Positions 37,801-49,559 are shown, counted from the stretch's first letter. The stretch: 64,000 nucleotides of DNA from Ignelater luminosus (GCA_011009095.1 VTPC01090038.1:124001-188000); one strand, 5' to 3'. Notes: a model not told the origin generated them from the letters alone. Program-made: numbers and translations.

Positions 37801-38980
37801 AGTCAGTTCAGAAATCATGATTCTGGTAGTTGTGCTATCACACTCTAAGGGCAAAAAAAACTAAAAATGCTTTACAGACAAGACTTTTATTAAAGATTAT
37901 ACAAACTCAATTGTTAATTATAAGAGGGCTTCCAAAACGGGTACTACTTCAGGCCCCCAAAGATGTCGATCTGCCACTGATGTTGACTGCATGTCTGCAT
38001 GTGAGAATTCTTGTCATGCTGCATATATGCAGTTTAAATTATTTAGTCTAACTTCAGATTTTTCCTGACAGAAACCTTTGTGTATCTAATTGGCCAAATT
38101 GCTAATTTCGTCGAATTTGGTGGGCTAAAACTCGGAACTGGCGATTTTTTAATTTAAACTTATTCCGTGAATACTTAAGATATTGACATGAAGAAGTTTA
38201 ATATCACAAAATTCTATTAAAATGATCATGAAAGAGATTTCTACTATGAATTTATGAAATATGTCGTTAACAGAATTTAAGAGTCAGCAAAATACTATCC
38301 TACTCGACTTCAACACATAAATTTCTAAGAATACATTACACATTGTTTTGTATTACATTTTCTGCACAGTATGTGCATAGTTGATGTTTATGAAATAGTA
38401 GATGTACGATAAAAAAGCAGTTATTGTCTTGAAGATTGTTCTCGGTGTATTTATTGTTGTCTTGCATTGTTGTTGTACATCCATGTTGAATTAGCTTTCA
38501 CATTATAATATTCAAAATAATGCAACTACCACCAATAGAAAACGGTAACTAATGCTACATATTCGTTGTGTTAATAGTAATTAATACAGGTTTGGTAAAT
38601 TTGACTGTAAATGAACTGAAATTAATGTAATCTCAATAAAACTCATTGAAATGTAGATCATATGCCGCAAATTGCAAATACAATTATCCCAACTTTGTTA
38701 ATAAATATTCTGTGTATTACAATGGTTGGCAGTTAACATATAAAAGGTAATTATTCTTCTTTTCAAATTATACAAATCTGTTTTCGAACAGAATTCTATT
38801 TTGTAAAATGCTAACCACTGCAAGAGGATATTTTTGTTTTTATTTTATAATTATTAATTTGCTGGAAAATTTTCACTAGAGAATGTCTTTTCATTAACTG
38901 GTGCAGAAATAATACCCGACAACAATAAAATAAAAAAGGAACATACTTTGTTTTGAACTCTTTACCCTTCGTTGATTTTT
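31809..38980. other. AT-rich DNA without a recognised gene
   Basis: Seven kilobases with only short frames, none with a recognised motif. A loose cluster of CTTGCAG words (TTCTTGCAGG variants near 37610, 37692, 37752 and 37768) is the only local structure noticed. It overlaps a 62-codon minus frame at 37554-37742 with no known domain. Confidence 0.5.
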
Positions 38981-38984
38981 AATT

Positions 38985-39320
38985 AAAGGTGTAACCGAGG
39001 GGTACAGACTGTGCGTGATGGAAGCGAGCAGTTGTCGAGATGTCTTTAAAAATACGTGAATTAATAATACAAGAGTAGATTTTCATAATCTAGTAAAGAG
39101 TAATGTAATAACACGGTTGAGTGTGCAGGCATGTCTAATGACGATAATATGGGTGGAAGTTGAATGTATATGAAGAGGAGCGCTCGGTGCGACCCGACAC
39201 TTGCCTCTCTGTACAATATGCGGTAATTATGCTATACGTGATGATCAGAACTGCGCCGCCTAATTAGGAAGCATTGTGTGCCGCCAGCGATTGTCTATAC
39301 ATACGGGTTCTTACTGAACC
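38985..39320. promoter_or_regulatory. Complex GC-richer block, candidate conserved non-coding element
   Basis: Within an AT-rich stretch this block carries GGTGTAACCGAGGGGTAC, GGAGCGCTCGGTGCGACCC and CTGCGCCGCCTAATTAGG. Homeodomain cores (TTAATAAT, TAATTA) lie between the GC-rich words. No frame is open across it and it has no terminal repeats. High complexity with intact transcription-factor-like words fits an enhancer or a conserved non-coding element. The evidence is compositional only. Confidence 0.3.
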
Positions 39321-41253
39321 TAAAACAAGAACCATTCCCATTTTATCATCCTGAAAGTGTACTTTATGCGATTATCGTGTGTCTAAGTTTAATCACGCAA
39401 CAAATGAACTTTTTTATTGTTTAAGTTGTTTATGTTCTCTGTAGTAGGTATTAGTATTTTTATGGATCAGTGATGTTTATTATCCCTACATCATTCCCTT
39501 TGTTTCTTGTAACCGTTTTGCATTAAATGTACATACCTTTTCTATTGCATCATTACAAAATGCAACAATCATGTTCTTATTATTATAGAATATGTTGATT
39601 CAAAGGGACGCGACGTTTGAATTCGTAAGTCAAAGGTAACTGATATTTTCCACTCAAATGTCAACCTTACTATAACTGTAATGTCAGAAACAAACATGTG
39701 GAACACCTCCATATCCGAGCGTAAAAATAAGCCATGTAGTAGAAATGAGTTTTCTCTCTCTTCTGCAAAACAAGAACATGACGCTTAGGGGCCATTAAGA
39801 AAACCACTGACACTTCATCAACCCATGTATTTTCAGAAGAATCTTATTCTTGTTTGTAATATGTCATTTCTATAAAAAGAACAACAAAAGAAGTTACAAC
39901 AGTTTATGTGCTTTCTTACACTACTGATTACCTTTGTGATTCCATCCAAGACATATTGAAGAAGAAGAAAAAAAATGCAGAACTGGCTGCATTTAAACGC
40001 TACAAAATGTGTTAATGATAAACACACTTTGGTAGAAACGGGAGTGAATAGGAAATCTGGCAGCGCCATTTTGATCTGCTAGCTGTGAAGCTTGCCTACT
40101 ACCACTTGAACAATCTCAAGAAAGAATTGAACTGCAATTATCAACAGCCAAATAATGGGCGTTCGCTTATTTTTCCTAATTGGATTTAGTTACATTACCG
40201 CCTGAAAAGACAAGTGTACTTTATGAGATATCTTATAAAAATTACTTTTCTGAGTTTGATTTTGCCTAACTCAGCAAACAGGGAAGCAGGAAAATCGGAC
40301 AAAATTGTGGAGGGTGGGATGGAAATCAAAGAGAGGGTAAGAGATATTTTGACTATTGGCTGATCACCATGGCCAGCTAGAAATGAGCAAAAAAGTTCTT
40401 TTTGTTGAGCTAACTCACTGCATCTAACTTATCTAACCAGGTCGATTCACTGAACTGGCTCGATTGAGTTACTTCTTGGATCACTTGTGTTACGATGGAA
40501 GATGGTTCATTTCGAATTGCTGCGGTTCCGAGCTTTAATGTTTCAATTGAATCAACCAATGTGGTTGAGTTGGGAGATGTGATTCTCTAGGTGATTCTGT
40601 TCTATATTAGGGATATTCTTTTGTTGTGATCTAAGTAAACAAAGTAATTTTAACCAATCCGAATCCTTACGATCATGTTATTTCCTGTGAAGATCACATG
40701 ACTTTAAGTGATCGCGGTTAGCTCGGATCATTTTTGTTTTTGCTTTGTAATCTCTAAAAACTCGGTGACATAATATTTTTTCGATTCGTATCAATTTTGC
40801 ATGATCTGAATTACTAGATCAAGTAACTTTCATCAGTCAGTTAGATTATAACGAAAAATACCAGCATTGTTAACTTTGAGCTTGCAAATTTGAATCGAAT
40901 ATTTAAAACAAGAAACTAATAAAATAAGCCACTATTATTGGGCATCGTTTTAGATAAATAGGACATTTCAGATTGAACATTAAGTTTGAAAGATTTCGAC
41001 AAATTTAATTTTGCTTGAAAACGACGCCAACGCATCTCCGAAAGAAATTAGAAGAGTAACTCTTTCTGATGGATGATTGCAAATCTTCGGCAACAAAGTT
41101 ATTTCCTTGATGATTTCAGATTACAGCTATAGTCTAATATGATTATTATAATTTAACAAACACGATCTGTAATAAAAAGTGGTTTCTTCTCTATGAATTC
41201 TCTTCACCACCTCTCGACAAAGCGATCATAAGATTTAATAAGTAAACCTGTAA
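39321..41253. other. AT-rich DNA; GATC-rich patch at 40330-40830
   Basis: The stretch 40330-40830 is unusually rich in GATC, TTGAGT and CACTGAA words (for example ACGATCATG, AGATCACATG, AGTGATCGCGG) and may be an eroded transposon. I could not find its ends. The frames at 39833-40069 and nearby are motif-free. Confidence 0.4.
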
Positions 41254-41421
41254 ACTAAAAATTGTGAAAAAGCAGTTTAGTTTAATGCATTGCGGTATAA
41301 TTATGAAAATAAATAACTCAGTTGATCTATTGTTCAGACTAAAAATTGTGAAAAAGCAGTTTAGTATAATGCATTGCGCTATAATTATGAAAATATATAA
41401 CTCACTTGATCTATTGTTCAT
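41254..41421 (+). repeat. Two-copy 84-bp tandem duplication
   Basis: The unit starting ACTAAAAATTGTGAAAAAGC occurs at 41254-41337 and again at 41338-41421 with five substitutions (94 percent identity). Because 84 is divisible by three, both strands stay open through it, giving 28-residue peptide repeats in plus (41264-41542) and minus (41191-41433) frames. I read these frames as by-products of the duplication, not genes. Confidence 0.95.
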
Positions 41422-43135
41422 ATCATTAATCATTGGTTTATTAACTAGTTTTTTTAATTATTTTGTAATTGAAAAATTAAAAATAAAAATGATATTGATA
41501 TCAAATATCAAACAAAATTATAATTTATTGGAAGCAGGTTGAAAATTACTTCAGTAATTGTATTTATTGTCAGGGTATAATTTAGTTCAATAACAGTATG
41601 CAATACAATCAACAAAACCTGTTCTAATTTAGCGCAAAAAAGTCCTGCTCTTCCGAAAGTAAAACAAAATTTCCATTAATAGAAATCTTTCAGTGATTAA
41701 AGGGAGTACAACTTATTATCTAAAGTTTGTTAATGAAAATTGATAAATGAATAAATAAACAAAGGGTGAAAATACCACACAGTTTCTCAAATCAACACTG
41801 CATTTATAGGCCGCCATTTCCTAGAAATCTGTGAATCATAAATTAATTTTATCGCTTATAAAACGTAATATCGGTGTATTGTAGGAAGTTTATGTTTGTT
41901 ATTACCACATCCAATTTTAAATGTCTTAATAAGCCTTTATTGAAATCCCGCCAAATCATGTTACGTTCACTGCGCCAACGGAAATACAATAAATGCTGAT
42001 CTTTTAAAAACAATTTACTTAAACATATGTGTCATCTTTATTACATTTTAATATTATTCTGCTTTGAAGTATTTTAAATAATTCTTTGCTATGATTAATG
42101 TACTGCCATTTCCACCATTTTTAATAGTACAAATAAAAAAAACTCAAGTTTATTGGAAGCTTTTCAAGTTTTCTTTTATCTCTATTAAATTTTTTATTTG
42201 CTTATATTTATCGCAACTTTTCATTTTTTGTTTTACTCTCTTTTGTATTCTTGTTATATTCTATGTATCCTATTGGCAATAAGCCATCGTTGTGCTAATA
42301 TAGGCATATTATTTGTGATACCTTAAATACCCTCTATCAGTAGACAGAAACAAATACTAAGAATTTTAATCTAAGCGAGAGGAACAATCTAACTTAATTT
42401 TTAAATTACGGTTATTCTAGTATTACATTTTTTTAGAGATACACATTCGGTTAATAACGACCGCTGTTTAAAAACTGTAAACAACAGGCTCATGGTGTAG
42501 TATATACTTTTATAGGTTTACAGTCGTGGGACATTCGGCATATAAATTAGTTGACATCTGCAGAGAAGGCCTGTTCAAATGATGCTAAGTAGAAAAGTTG
42601 GTAGGGTAGAAAAGTGTTATTAAAAAGGTTATTAGAAAATAGTATTTTACTTTTCCCCTTCGTAAATGAACAGACCTTGTTTTACCTTTGTCTGCGGGAT
42701 GTTACTAGTGGCCGTCTTTGGTGAAACGCACGGTATGTGATTTCATTTTCATTTGCTCGATTGTATTATAGATTTTTATTTTTACTTGTTTTCATTGTAC
42801 CGTAATAAATTGCAATCTTCATGCAATTATCTCTTCATGATTCCATTGGAGGATTTAACCTTAATTAGTTATTATTAAATTGTTAACTAAGTAAATTTAT
42901 TAGTCAATTCGGGTTGTCAAAAGGAAAAAGCTTATGGACGAAAATACTTTCTATATAATGAAAGTTTACAAAAAACATTTCCAGTTGCTCAAAATATTTG
43001 CATTTAATTCAGCAAAAGTGGTATAATAATATGTGTGATTTATTAATACCGAAAAATCCTCTTGTTAGAAGAATTAAACTACAAATAATATTTTCAGTAA
43101 AAGCACAAAAAATAAAAATAGCTAAAAAGGAATAG
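41422..43135. other. AT-rich DNA, nothing recognised
   Basis: A 63-codon plus frame (42091-42282) encodes a Phe/Ile-rich hydrophobic peptide of the kind AT-rich DNA yields by chance. No other features. Confidence 0.5.
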
Positions 43136-43310
43136 CTTCGTGCTGAAAGAAAAATGCTCGACACGATGCTGCTGCGACCCGTGATAAATTATGATTAATC
43201 GTTCTGAGTAATTTACCATCGCCATTTGCACTCCATCGCGAACATAAATGAGGCATCGATACGTCATCATTAACCACGGGATAATTTGTTGTTACCTATA
43301 CAGGGTTATA
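43136..43310. promoter_or_regulatory. Complex-sequence block, candidate enhancer
   Basis: This short block contains ATGCTGCTGCGACCCGTG, TAAATTATGATTAATCG and CATCGATACGTCATCATTAA. ATTA/TAAT homeodomain cores sit beside a CRE-like TACGTCA word. It is distinct from the poly-A/T-rich flanks and has no coding potential. Confidence 0.25.
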
Positions 43311-44617
43311 GTTATTTATTTTTTATCGTTACATTAGTTAAAGCCATAATTGGGCTTTTCGTATTATTTTCTTTTTCTTTTAAATTAAAGTAAATTCGTA
43401 TCCGGCAATCTCTTTTTTTATTGATCATAAATTTCTATCTAAATTAGATTTATCGAGCTCTTTTTTATTTTTAAAGAAATATTTTTGGTTTCAATGTTGT
43501 AAGAAAGCCAAAATGGTTGGATATATTTTTTGCGGAAAATAGCGGAGGAGCAATTTCTCTTAAAAAATAAAACATGAATGTAAATTTGGATAAACCTTGC
43601 GTTCGTCTGCCGTAAATAAATTACATTTTCATAAAGTTACTAAACCAGTATTACGTAAAACGAAAAATATGCGTAGCTGAAAGAAGAAAACCGCCACAAA
43701 ATTCCTCATTTCTGTTAAGGTTTACACACATATTAAACTCAAACCTTTGGCTAGTTATACATTACACTTAAAGAATGTAACGAATGTAACATATGTGTAA
43801 CAGACGAGTTATTAAGTGCGTTGATTTCAAACCTGTTTTCAATTCCTACCTGTAAAATATTGGTTAGTAATTTTTTGTTCCTTTTGTGAATTTACAGCGC
43901 ACGTATAATAGCAAGCTAAACTTGCAGTTACACGGTTCTTTGCAGTAATTTTTTTTATTGAATATCGGTGTAATCATTTGCACAATTTTCAAAACACTCC
44001 ACTGTACTTTCGTCGTTCTCTTGAATAGAAAAAAACAAGACAATCATTCAACATGCACTTAATCCCTATCTCAGGAAATTGAATATTTACTAATTGGATA
44101 AAGTTAAATTTCTTTGAATCTGAAGTCACGTTTAATATCCCAAATTCTTCAGTAACAAGTATTGATTAATAAGTATAATTGCAAAACTGGTTTTTTATGA
44201 AGATTATTATGATGTGAATACATTGCAGAAATTCTGATATTACAAAATACTGTTAATAAGTAATTATCTGTGTACGGTAAAAGGAATGTGCAGTCTTTTA
44301 CATTAATACTGTCGTACTACACTATTTTAACGATAGTAATCAAATCAAAGTAATACCTATTCAAAATCTGACTTGGTATTAATTGCATAAAACGGAAAAA
44401 AATTATATCTGTATAATCTGTTGCAAATTAAATAACTGCGAGTCGAAAAGATCTTAACTTTACAATTGTTTCAAATTTGAAAGGAACGGAACTGTCCATA
44501 CAGAACAGATTTCTGGGCCAAAACTAAAGAGTGTCTCGACAAGGACCCACGATTTAATTTCTTAATAAAACGAATCATTTTTCAAAAGTGCTGATATTTT
44601 TACTTTAATACGAATCA
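43311..44617. other. AT-rich DNA, nothing recognised
   Basis: No open frame above 60 codons, no repeat and no RNA gene seen. Confidence 0.5.
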
Positions 44618-45395
44618 TTAAGTGCGGAACATAATTGTCGACAACTCGCTATAATGATTCTCTCGTTCTTTTGAAAAAGAACTTTGGATTAGATTTGGGA
44701 GTCGAATTTCATTCTTAAGTTCAGGCATTATTGTTGGTTTGTGGACGTAGGCCTGAGACTCAAAACCCCAGATAAAAAAGGGGCAGGGTGTCACATTGTA
44801 AAATCTCAGTAGCCATTTCCGGTTGCCCTTGCGTGAGATGTACGGCCAGGAAATCTCAATTGCCATGTCTTCAATTATACACCGTCCAATTTGGGCCATA
44901 AAAACTCCGTTATCGCGTAGCGATAATATAAAGGCCGTCTACTATCAATGCATTTTCGGCCGCATACTCGAACAAATAAGGTCTAATCACTCTGCCACCC
45001 CAAACAGTGGCTTGTGAAGAATGTGTTCGTTTCTCATGAATCACTCAAGCAATCTCTGTGCCTCAAACCTGATATTTTTGTTTGCTCACGTATGTATTAA
45101 GTTGAAAGTGCACCTCATCGCTAAAGATGATTGATTCATTCCTTTTTTGCTTTGACAATATCTAATAGACAAATGCACGACACTACAATGGTCTGTTGGG
45201 TTAAGTTTTTTAGTCAGTTGGACATTGTAGGCTTGTACATGCAGGTCTTTAGTCAGAATTCGCTTTACAGTGATTCTCAAAATGCTCTGTTGCTATCGAG
45301 ATTTGTTGATTCTTGGCAACAGTTTCATTCACTGCGGCAATGTTTTCAAGAGGCCGGTGCGTGTTGTTGACCGAAAATTGTACTTTCTCCATATT
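44618..45395 (-). pseudogene. Tc1/mariner-superfamily transposase remnant (PCDFFLWG type)
   Basis: Read on the minus strand, pieces appear in the correct order. First, THRPLENIAAVNETVAKNQQ (45380 down to about 45300), the end of the helix-turn-helix domain. Next, RILTKDLHVQAYNVQLTKKL, the second DNA-binding helix region. Then IIFSDEVHFQLNTYVSKQ with the first catalytic Asp, and VWGTEIA...VIHEKRTHSSQATVWGG. Last, NVTPCPFFIWGFESQAYVHK and IMPELKNEIR, where the family has LTPCDFFLWG. Frameshifts and stops separate the pieces, the final catalytic PCD has become PCP, and the first helix-turn-helix is missing. This family is widespread in insects. Terminal repeats were not found, so the element limits are unknown. 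Confidence 0.85.
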
Positions 45396-46385
45396 TGTAA
45401 TGAGTTTTTACAATAATAAAGCGTTGTTCGTTGTTCACACCCAATATAAGTCTAATTTATTGCCTAAGTTTATGCATGTCTTAAAGCGTGACAACTATGA
45501 GATATAGATGACCATAGTTTCATTCGAAGTTACTTGCTGTTTGGATATATCTTGAATATAACGTTCAACATTGAGATTGTTATAGTATTTTAGGGGAAAT
45601 GGATAATTCTGTTATTTCTGAATTTAGCAGAAAATTCCTGTTTGGGTTTATTTCGTAGGATTACATTATTTATTCCCCCCAGGCCCGTGAAGTATCTGGA
45701 AGGATTTCGCGGAATCCGGGTCTGATGGCTCGGGCTTGGATCGTCTACAATCCAAAACATACATAGGTATATTTGGTATGGTATGAAAAATATGTTTGAA
45801 TCCCAACCTAAGACGGCGTTGCTATGTTACTGCACAAGTTTAATTTCTGAATACTGAGTCGAGTTTGATATTAAATCGATGATTAGCAAACTGTATATTG
45901 TATAAAGGCCTAAAGGGAGTGCATATGAGCATTCCGTTTGAGATGTACAGCTATACTTTTTCTACGACTATAGCAAAATAATTAAAAGAGTAATATCTGT
46001 ATTATTATTTAAAATGCTCGAATATTTTGTGGTTAGGTTTATGAAGGTGATTCCATCTTTGTTTAGGACAGTCATGTCAATAATTACATTAATAATAATT
46101 TCATGTTTACACATTCATATCCACATAGTGCATGAATATGAAAACATAAGTGTATTATTTACTGGAATTGCCTGCTCATCAGTTTAGTCAAATGTGAAGA
46201 AAACAGTGGATTTACATTAGGAGTAGAAAAAGTAATAAAAAAAACGTATGGCCAAAATTCTTTTGCTAATTTGCAATACTAGATTCATTTGTATTATTGT
46301 TGATACATTATTGACAAATTGATCATTTTGGTTGGATTCCATGCGAAAAAAATACATAACCGTGAAAAATATACACAGCAATGTA
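45396..46385. other. Mostly AT-rich DNA with one GC-rich block
   Basis: The stretch at about 45675-45765 is GC-rich, including GAAGGATTTCGCGGAATCCGG and GATGGCTCGGGCTTGGATCG with a small GGATT/AATCC palindrome. It may be the tail or neighbour of a repeat, but no family is apparent. The rest is unremarkable. Confidence 0.4.
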
Positions 46386-46530
46386 TACGAGGGGGGACCC
46401 AAAACAAATCGGAGTCGTATTGCCGAGCGCTTCCCGCTTGTAGTATAGACGCCTGCCGCTAGGCGTAGTGAAGTCCGACTCTTCTGGAGTCAGTAAGCCA
46501 AGCGGCAGCGCTGGGAGAGATTGTGCGCAG

Positions 46531-47307
46531 TAGTCATGGGACATACGACTCTTTTTACCGTGCTAGTTCAATTCGTTCAACTTACTTTAAAGAGTCGTTC
46601 ACATTGAGTCGTTCATTTGAACTGATTTTGTAAGCACGCGCGTTTCATACATACTGCTGTAGAAATGTAGGTGTGATATCGTTCTCACCTATCACCTAAA
46701 TTATTGAGTAATGTTTAGTCAATTACCAAGATCTCTACTCTATTAGATTGTTTAATTCCTTAGAAAATAGAAATGAAGTGTTTTATTTATTTAAATGCAT
46801 CGCAGGCAAGTATACGGACAACTTTACTGGACCATCAACTATTTGATACCGCTTCTTGATTATAAATATAAGGTCGTTATTGTTAACATTATACATCTAC
46901 GTTATGTATAACATGACATGTAAAAACAATGGCGCTATAATGAACGAATTGTAATTTGTTGAGAAAAGGTAATAAACATCAGAAATTCAGAACGCATGCT
47001 CGCGCTGTTCATTTCGTACTTATATACTAAAATAACTAAATCATAGAGAAGAGCAGAGCTGAACGAAAACGAGCACAAACGTCACAAACTATGTAAGTTC
47101 AAATACATATTCAGTTCACTGTTTCTTCGCTCGTTCATTCCCCACTCCTCAGTAGAGTCAGTACGAACTTTAAAAATTTGCACTTATGTGATACTGAACT
47201 GAATGAACGAATGAACGAACCGTTCAATAGAAAAGAGTCGTACGTTTACCGCTTATTTAAGTGAGTCGTTTATTGTGAACGACTCATTCATGAACGACCC
47301 ATCTCTA
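46531..47307. mobile_element. 777-bp hAT-type MITE inserted in the mariner leader
   Basis: The element begins TAGTCATGGGAC and ends ACGACCCATCTCTA, whose inverse TAGAGATGGGTCGT is a familiar hAT-MITE terminus (TAGxGATGGG). It is flanked by a perfect 8-bp duplication, GTGCGCAG (46523-46530 and 47308-47315). The insertion interrupts a sequence that reads continuously as mariner leader when skipped. The body is non-coding and full of GAACGA, GAGTCGTTC and TTCATTCGT words on both strands, many near the ends as subterminal repeats, as is common in hAT elements. It encodes no protein and must have used a transposase from elsewhere. The perfect duplication and nesting make it younger than the mariner. 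Confidence 0.92.
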
Positions 47308-47367
47308 GTGCGCAGTTTCTGTGAATTTTTTAGTGAGAGCTGTATTGTGTACACAGCGTTCGTTGAC

Positions 47368-48132
47368 ATGGCGGATTCTCATGAGCAACGCGCGGCCGTG
47401 AGATTTTGCTTCCTGCTCGGGAAAAATGCCGCAGAAACTGTTGTTATGTTGAAGACTGCCTACAAAGATAATGCTTTAGGTAAAACCCAACAGTACGAAT
47501 AATTTACTCTCTTCAAAAAAAGGAAAATGTCGATCGACGATCTTCCTCGCACCGGCCGTCCATCAACTGCACGAACCGACGAAAATGTGGTTAAAATTAG
47601 CGAACTTGTGCACGAAGACTGACGGCGAACCATTGATGAGATAGCTGAGTTGTCTGGGCTGAAAATAAGAAGAGTGGCGGCCAAGTTTATGCCGCGCTTG
47701 CTGACGTCACAGCAAAAGGAAAGACGCTTGGGAGCCTGCCGTGAAATGAAAGAGCAGTTCGAAGCTGACCACGATCTTTTCTTCAAGGTGGTGAATCTTG
47801 GTGCTATGGATACGATCCAGAAAAGAAACAGCAGTCCAGTTAATGAAAGGCACCGAATTCTCCTCGTTCAAAGAAAGCTCGTCGGGCGAGATCAATCGTC
47901 AAAAAAATGCTCATCTGTTTTTTTGATGCGAGAAGAGGGATCGTGCACCCAGGGTAAGGGTAAAGATTTTTTTTGAGATAATGGTTGCTAGTATAATTAT
48001 TACTATTCTTATTATGAATATGAAAGGAAGACGTTTTGCGGATATTAACGAGGTGAAAAAAAAACGCTGGAGGCGTTGAAAGGCATTAGAGAAGACTTAG
48101 AGGTGACTGATGTTTGGATCAGAAAACAATAA
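47368..48132 (+). pseudogene. Mariner transposase remnant
   Basis: From ATG at 47368 the frame encodes EQRAAVRFCFLLGKNAAETV then MLKTAYKDNA, the first helix-turn-helix of mariner transposase. DDLPRTGRPSTARTDENV, the linker with the conserved GRPST, follows. RRVAAKFMPRLLTSQQKERR is the WVPHxL-equivalent region. Later pieces in other frames give GYDPEKKQQSSQ and VKKMLICFFDARRGIVH, and at 48014-48132 MKGRRFADINEVKK and TLEALKGIRED, the C-terminal part. There are in-frame stops at 47500 (where YEWF is expected) and 47620. About 15 residues are lost before RRVAAKF, and a frameshift removes the TGDES first catalytic Asp. The second and third catalytic residues and the PYSPDLAP region are deleted. 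It is not functional. Confidence 0.93.
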
Positions 48133-48169
48133 ATAAAGAATTCCGGCTTTCTGTCCCCCTCCCCCCATA

Positions 48170-49559
48170 TATGAACCATTCACGGTTATGTATCTAATTG
48201 TAAATAAATCTTTGCTCATAACAATCTATAGTGCATTCTCAAAATGAGACATATGGGTATTAGGTATTTAGCAATAACGAAGCTTTGACTGACTGATCAT
48301 AAATACTTTTGTAATTCGTATGATATTATTGGTTTGAATTTTTCCCATTCTGGATTTTGCTACAACTTAAACACAACAAACCATGAATTTAGTACAATAT
48401 AATTGTAAATGCAATTTTTGATAGTATTAATTTACTCACAGTCGATATATCAAGGACGATTGTATTTGAATGAAATCTAGAAGAATGTGTTTCCTTATGT
48501 AAAGCACAATTAAAAATAATAAATAAAGCTTAATAAACCGAAGGAATGGAGCCAAAACAAAATCAGTATTAATTATACTGTGAATTGGACAAATGAGTCT
48601 AAGCGTGACATTCTGGGTGAAAAGGTACGTATGTATGTATACAACCAAGAAAGATTCTTAATTGAGTATTGATATTGACAAAGTAAGATGAAGTTTTTAT
48701 CATGTCCTGAAAATATTTTGCTTCTGGGGAAATTATGAAGAGAGAAGGTATAGAATAGTGACGCTACAAAACGCTTTACCATAAGAATAACTTTCTTATT
48801 GGGTTAGAGTTCACCTTGATGCAAAACGATCTGGGACACTTTAATATGTATGAATTACATGCTATGAAAAGTCGCAGGAAATGAGTTTTGAGATCATGAA
48901 GTGACTAACTCAAACGGCCAATTTTAATTTTATCCAACATCTACGACTATGAGAAGAGCTAATTGAGAAAAAATGTTTTTAATCTATTTCGTTGTTTTAG
49001 CTGTCTAGTGTAGATATTACTCCATAGTATCAAGCACTTAAACTTTACAGCAATATTTCTCAACCTTTTTATTTAAAAAAACCTCACGTTTAAGTAGATA
49101 TAGTTTGTAGAAAACACTTGGCAAGAGGCCCTTTATTGAGGTATCTCAACTTCCAGTTTGAGAACTACTGTATTTTGTTTAACAAAATTTTCTAATATAG
49201 GCATTACAATTTTTTTATTTCCGCACAAATGGCATAGTATTTGTAATAATAAACAAAAAAAAAGAATTTGAAGCATGATACTGTAACATTCCGATTACTG
49301 TTTATTTACATCATTTAGATAAAATTGTTTTGAGGTGGGTTTGTTTCATTTAGGAAATCGTAAAATCGCTTATAAATCAAAAAAGATCGATATAAGTGGG
49401 TTTATACAGTTATTTATATTAACTTTTCAATCTTTTATTTTTATTCACATGTCTAACAGGCTTTAATTAATTACAAAATGGAAATTTTATTAATGACTTA
49501 GTTATACTAGTTATTATTATTATTATATTAGCTACTTATAAACTGTATTCAAAATCTCT
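48170..49559. other. AT-rich DNA, nothing recognised
   Basis: Two overlapping minus frames of about 70 codons (48436-48782) have no motif. A short (TTA)n-like run lies at 49511-49527. Confidence 0.5.

Larger units (their letters stand above)
46386..48169 (+). mobile_element. Decayed mariner transposon split by a hAT-type MITE
   Basis: The left terminus TACGAGGGGGGACCC directly after TA is the classic mariner terminal repeat. The right end, GTCCCCCTCCCCCCATA, is its degenerate inverse with an expanded C-run, followed by TA. Without the 785-bp insertion and duplication, about 1.0 kb of mariner remains, against roughly 1.3 kb for an intact copy, so internal deletions are present. The GC-rich leader (46386-46530) resumes at 47308 as the mariner 5' UTR, then the transposase relic. 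The element is on the plus strand. A TA target site fits the superfamily. Confidence 0.9.

Noticed and set aside
39881-40016. Plus-strand stretch containing DYLCDSIQDILKKKKKNAE as an exon.
   Set aside because: Only about 45 codons, stop-bounded, with no recognisable family and no splice context.
41191-41542. Overlapping plus and minus frames with 28-residue repeats as genuine repeat proteins.
   Set aside because: They are fully explained by an 84-bp tandem duplication whose length is a multiple of three; no recognisable domain or context.
45086-45507. Plus-strand frames of about 60-80 codons as genes.
   Set aside because: They are opposite-strand shadows of the mariner-superfamily relic read on the minus strand.
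45675-45765. GC-rich block as a tRNA or other structured RNA gene.
   Set aside because: No A-box/B-box pair, no cloverleaf pairing and no CCA-adjacent acceptor stem could be made.
47275-47976. Several overlapping open frames on both strands as host genes.
   Set aside because: They are pieces and shadows of the broken mariner transposase, whose motifs appear in order on the plus strand.
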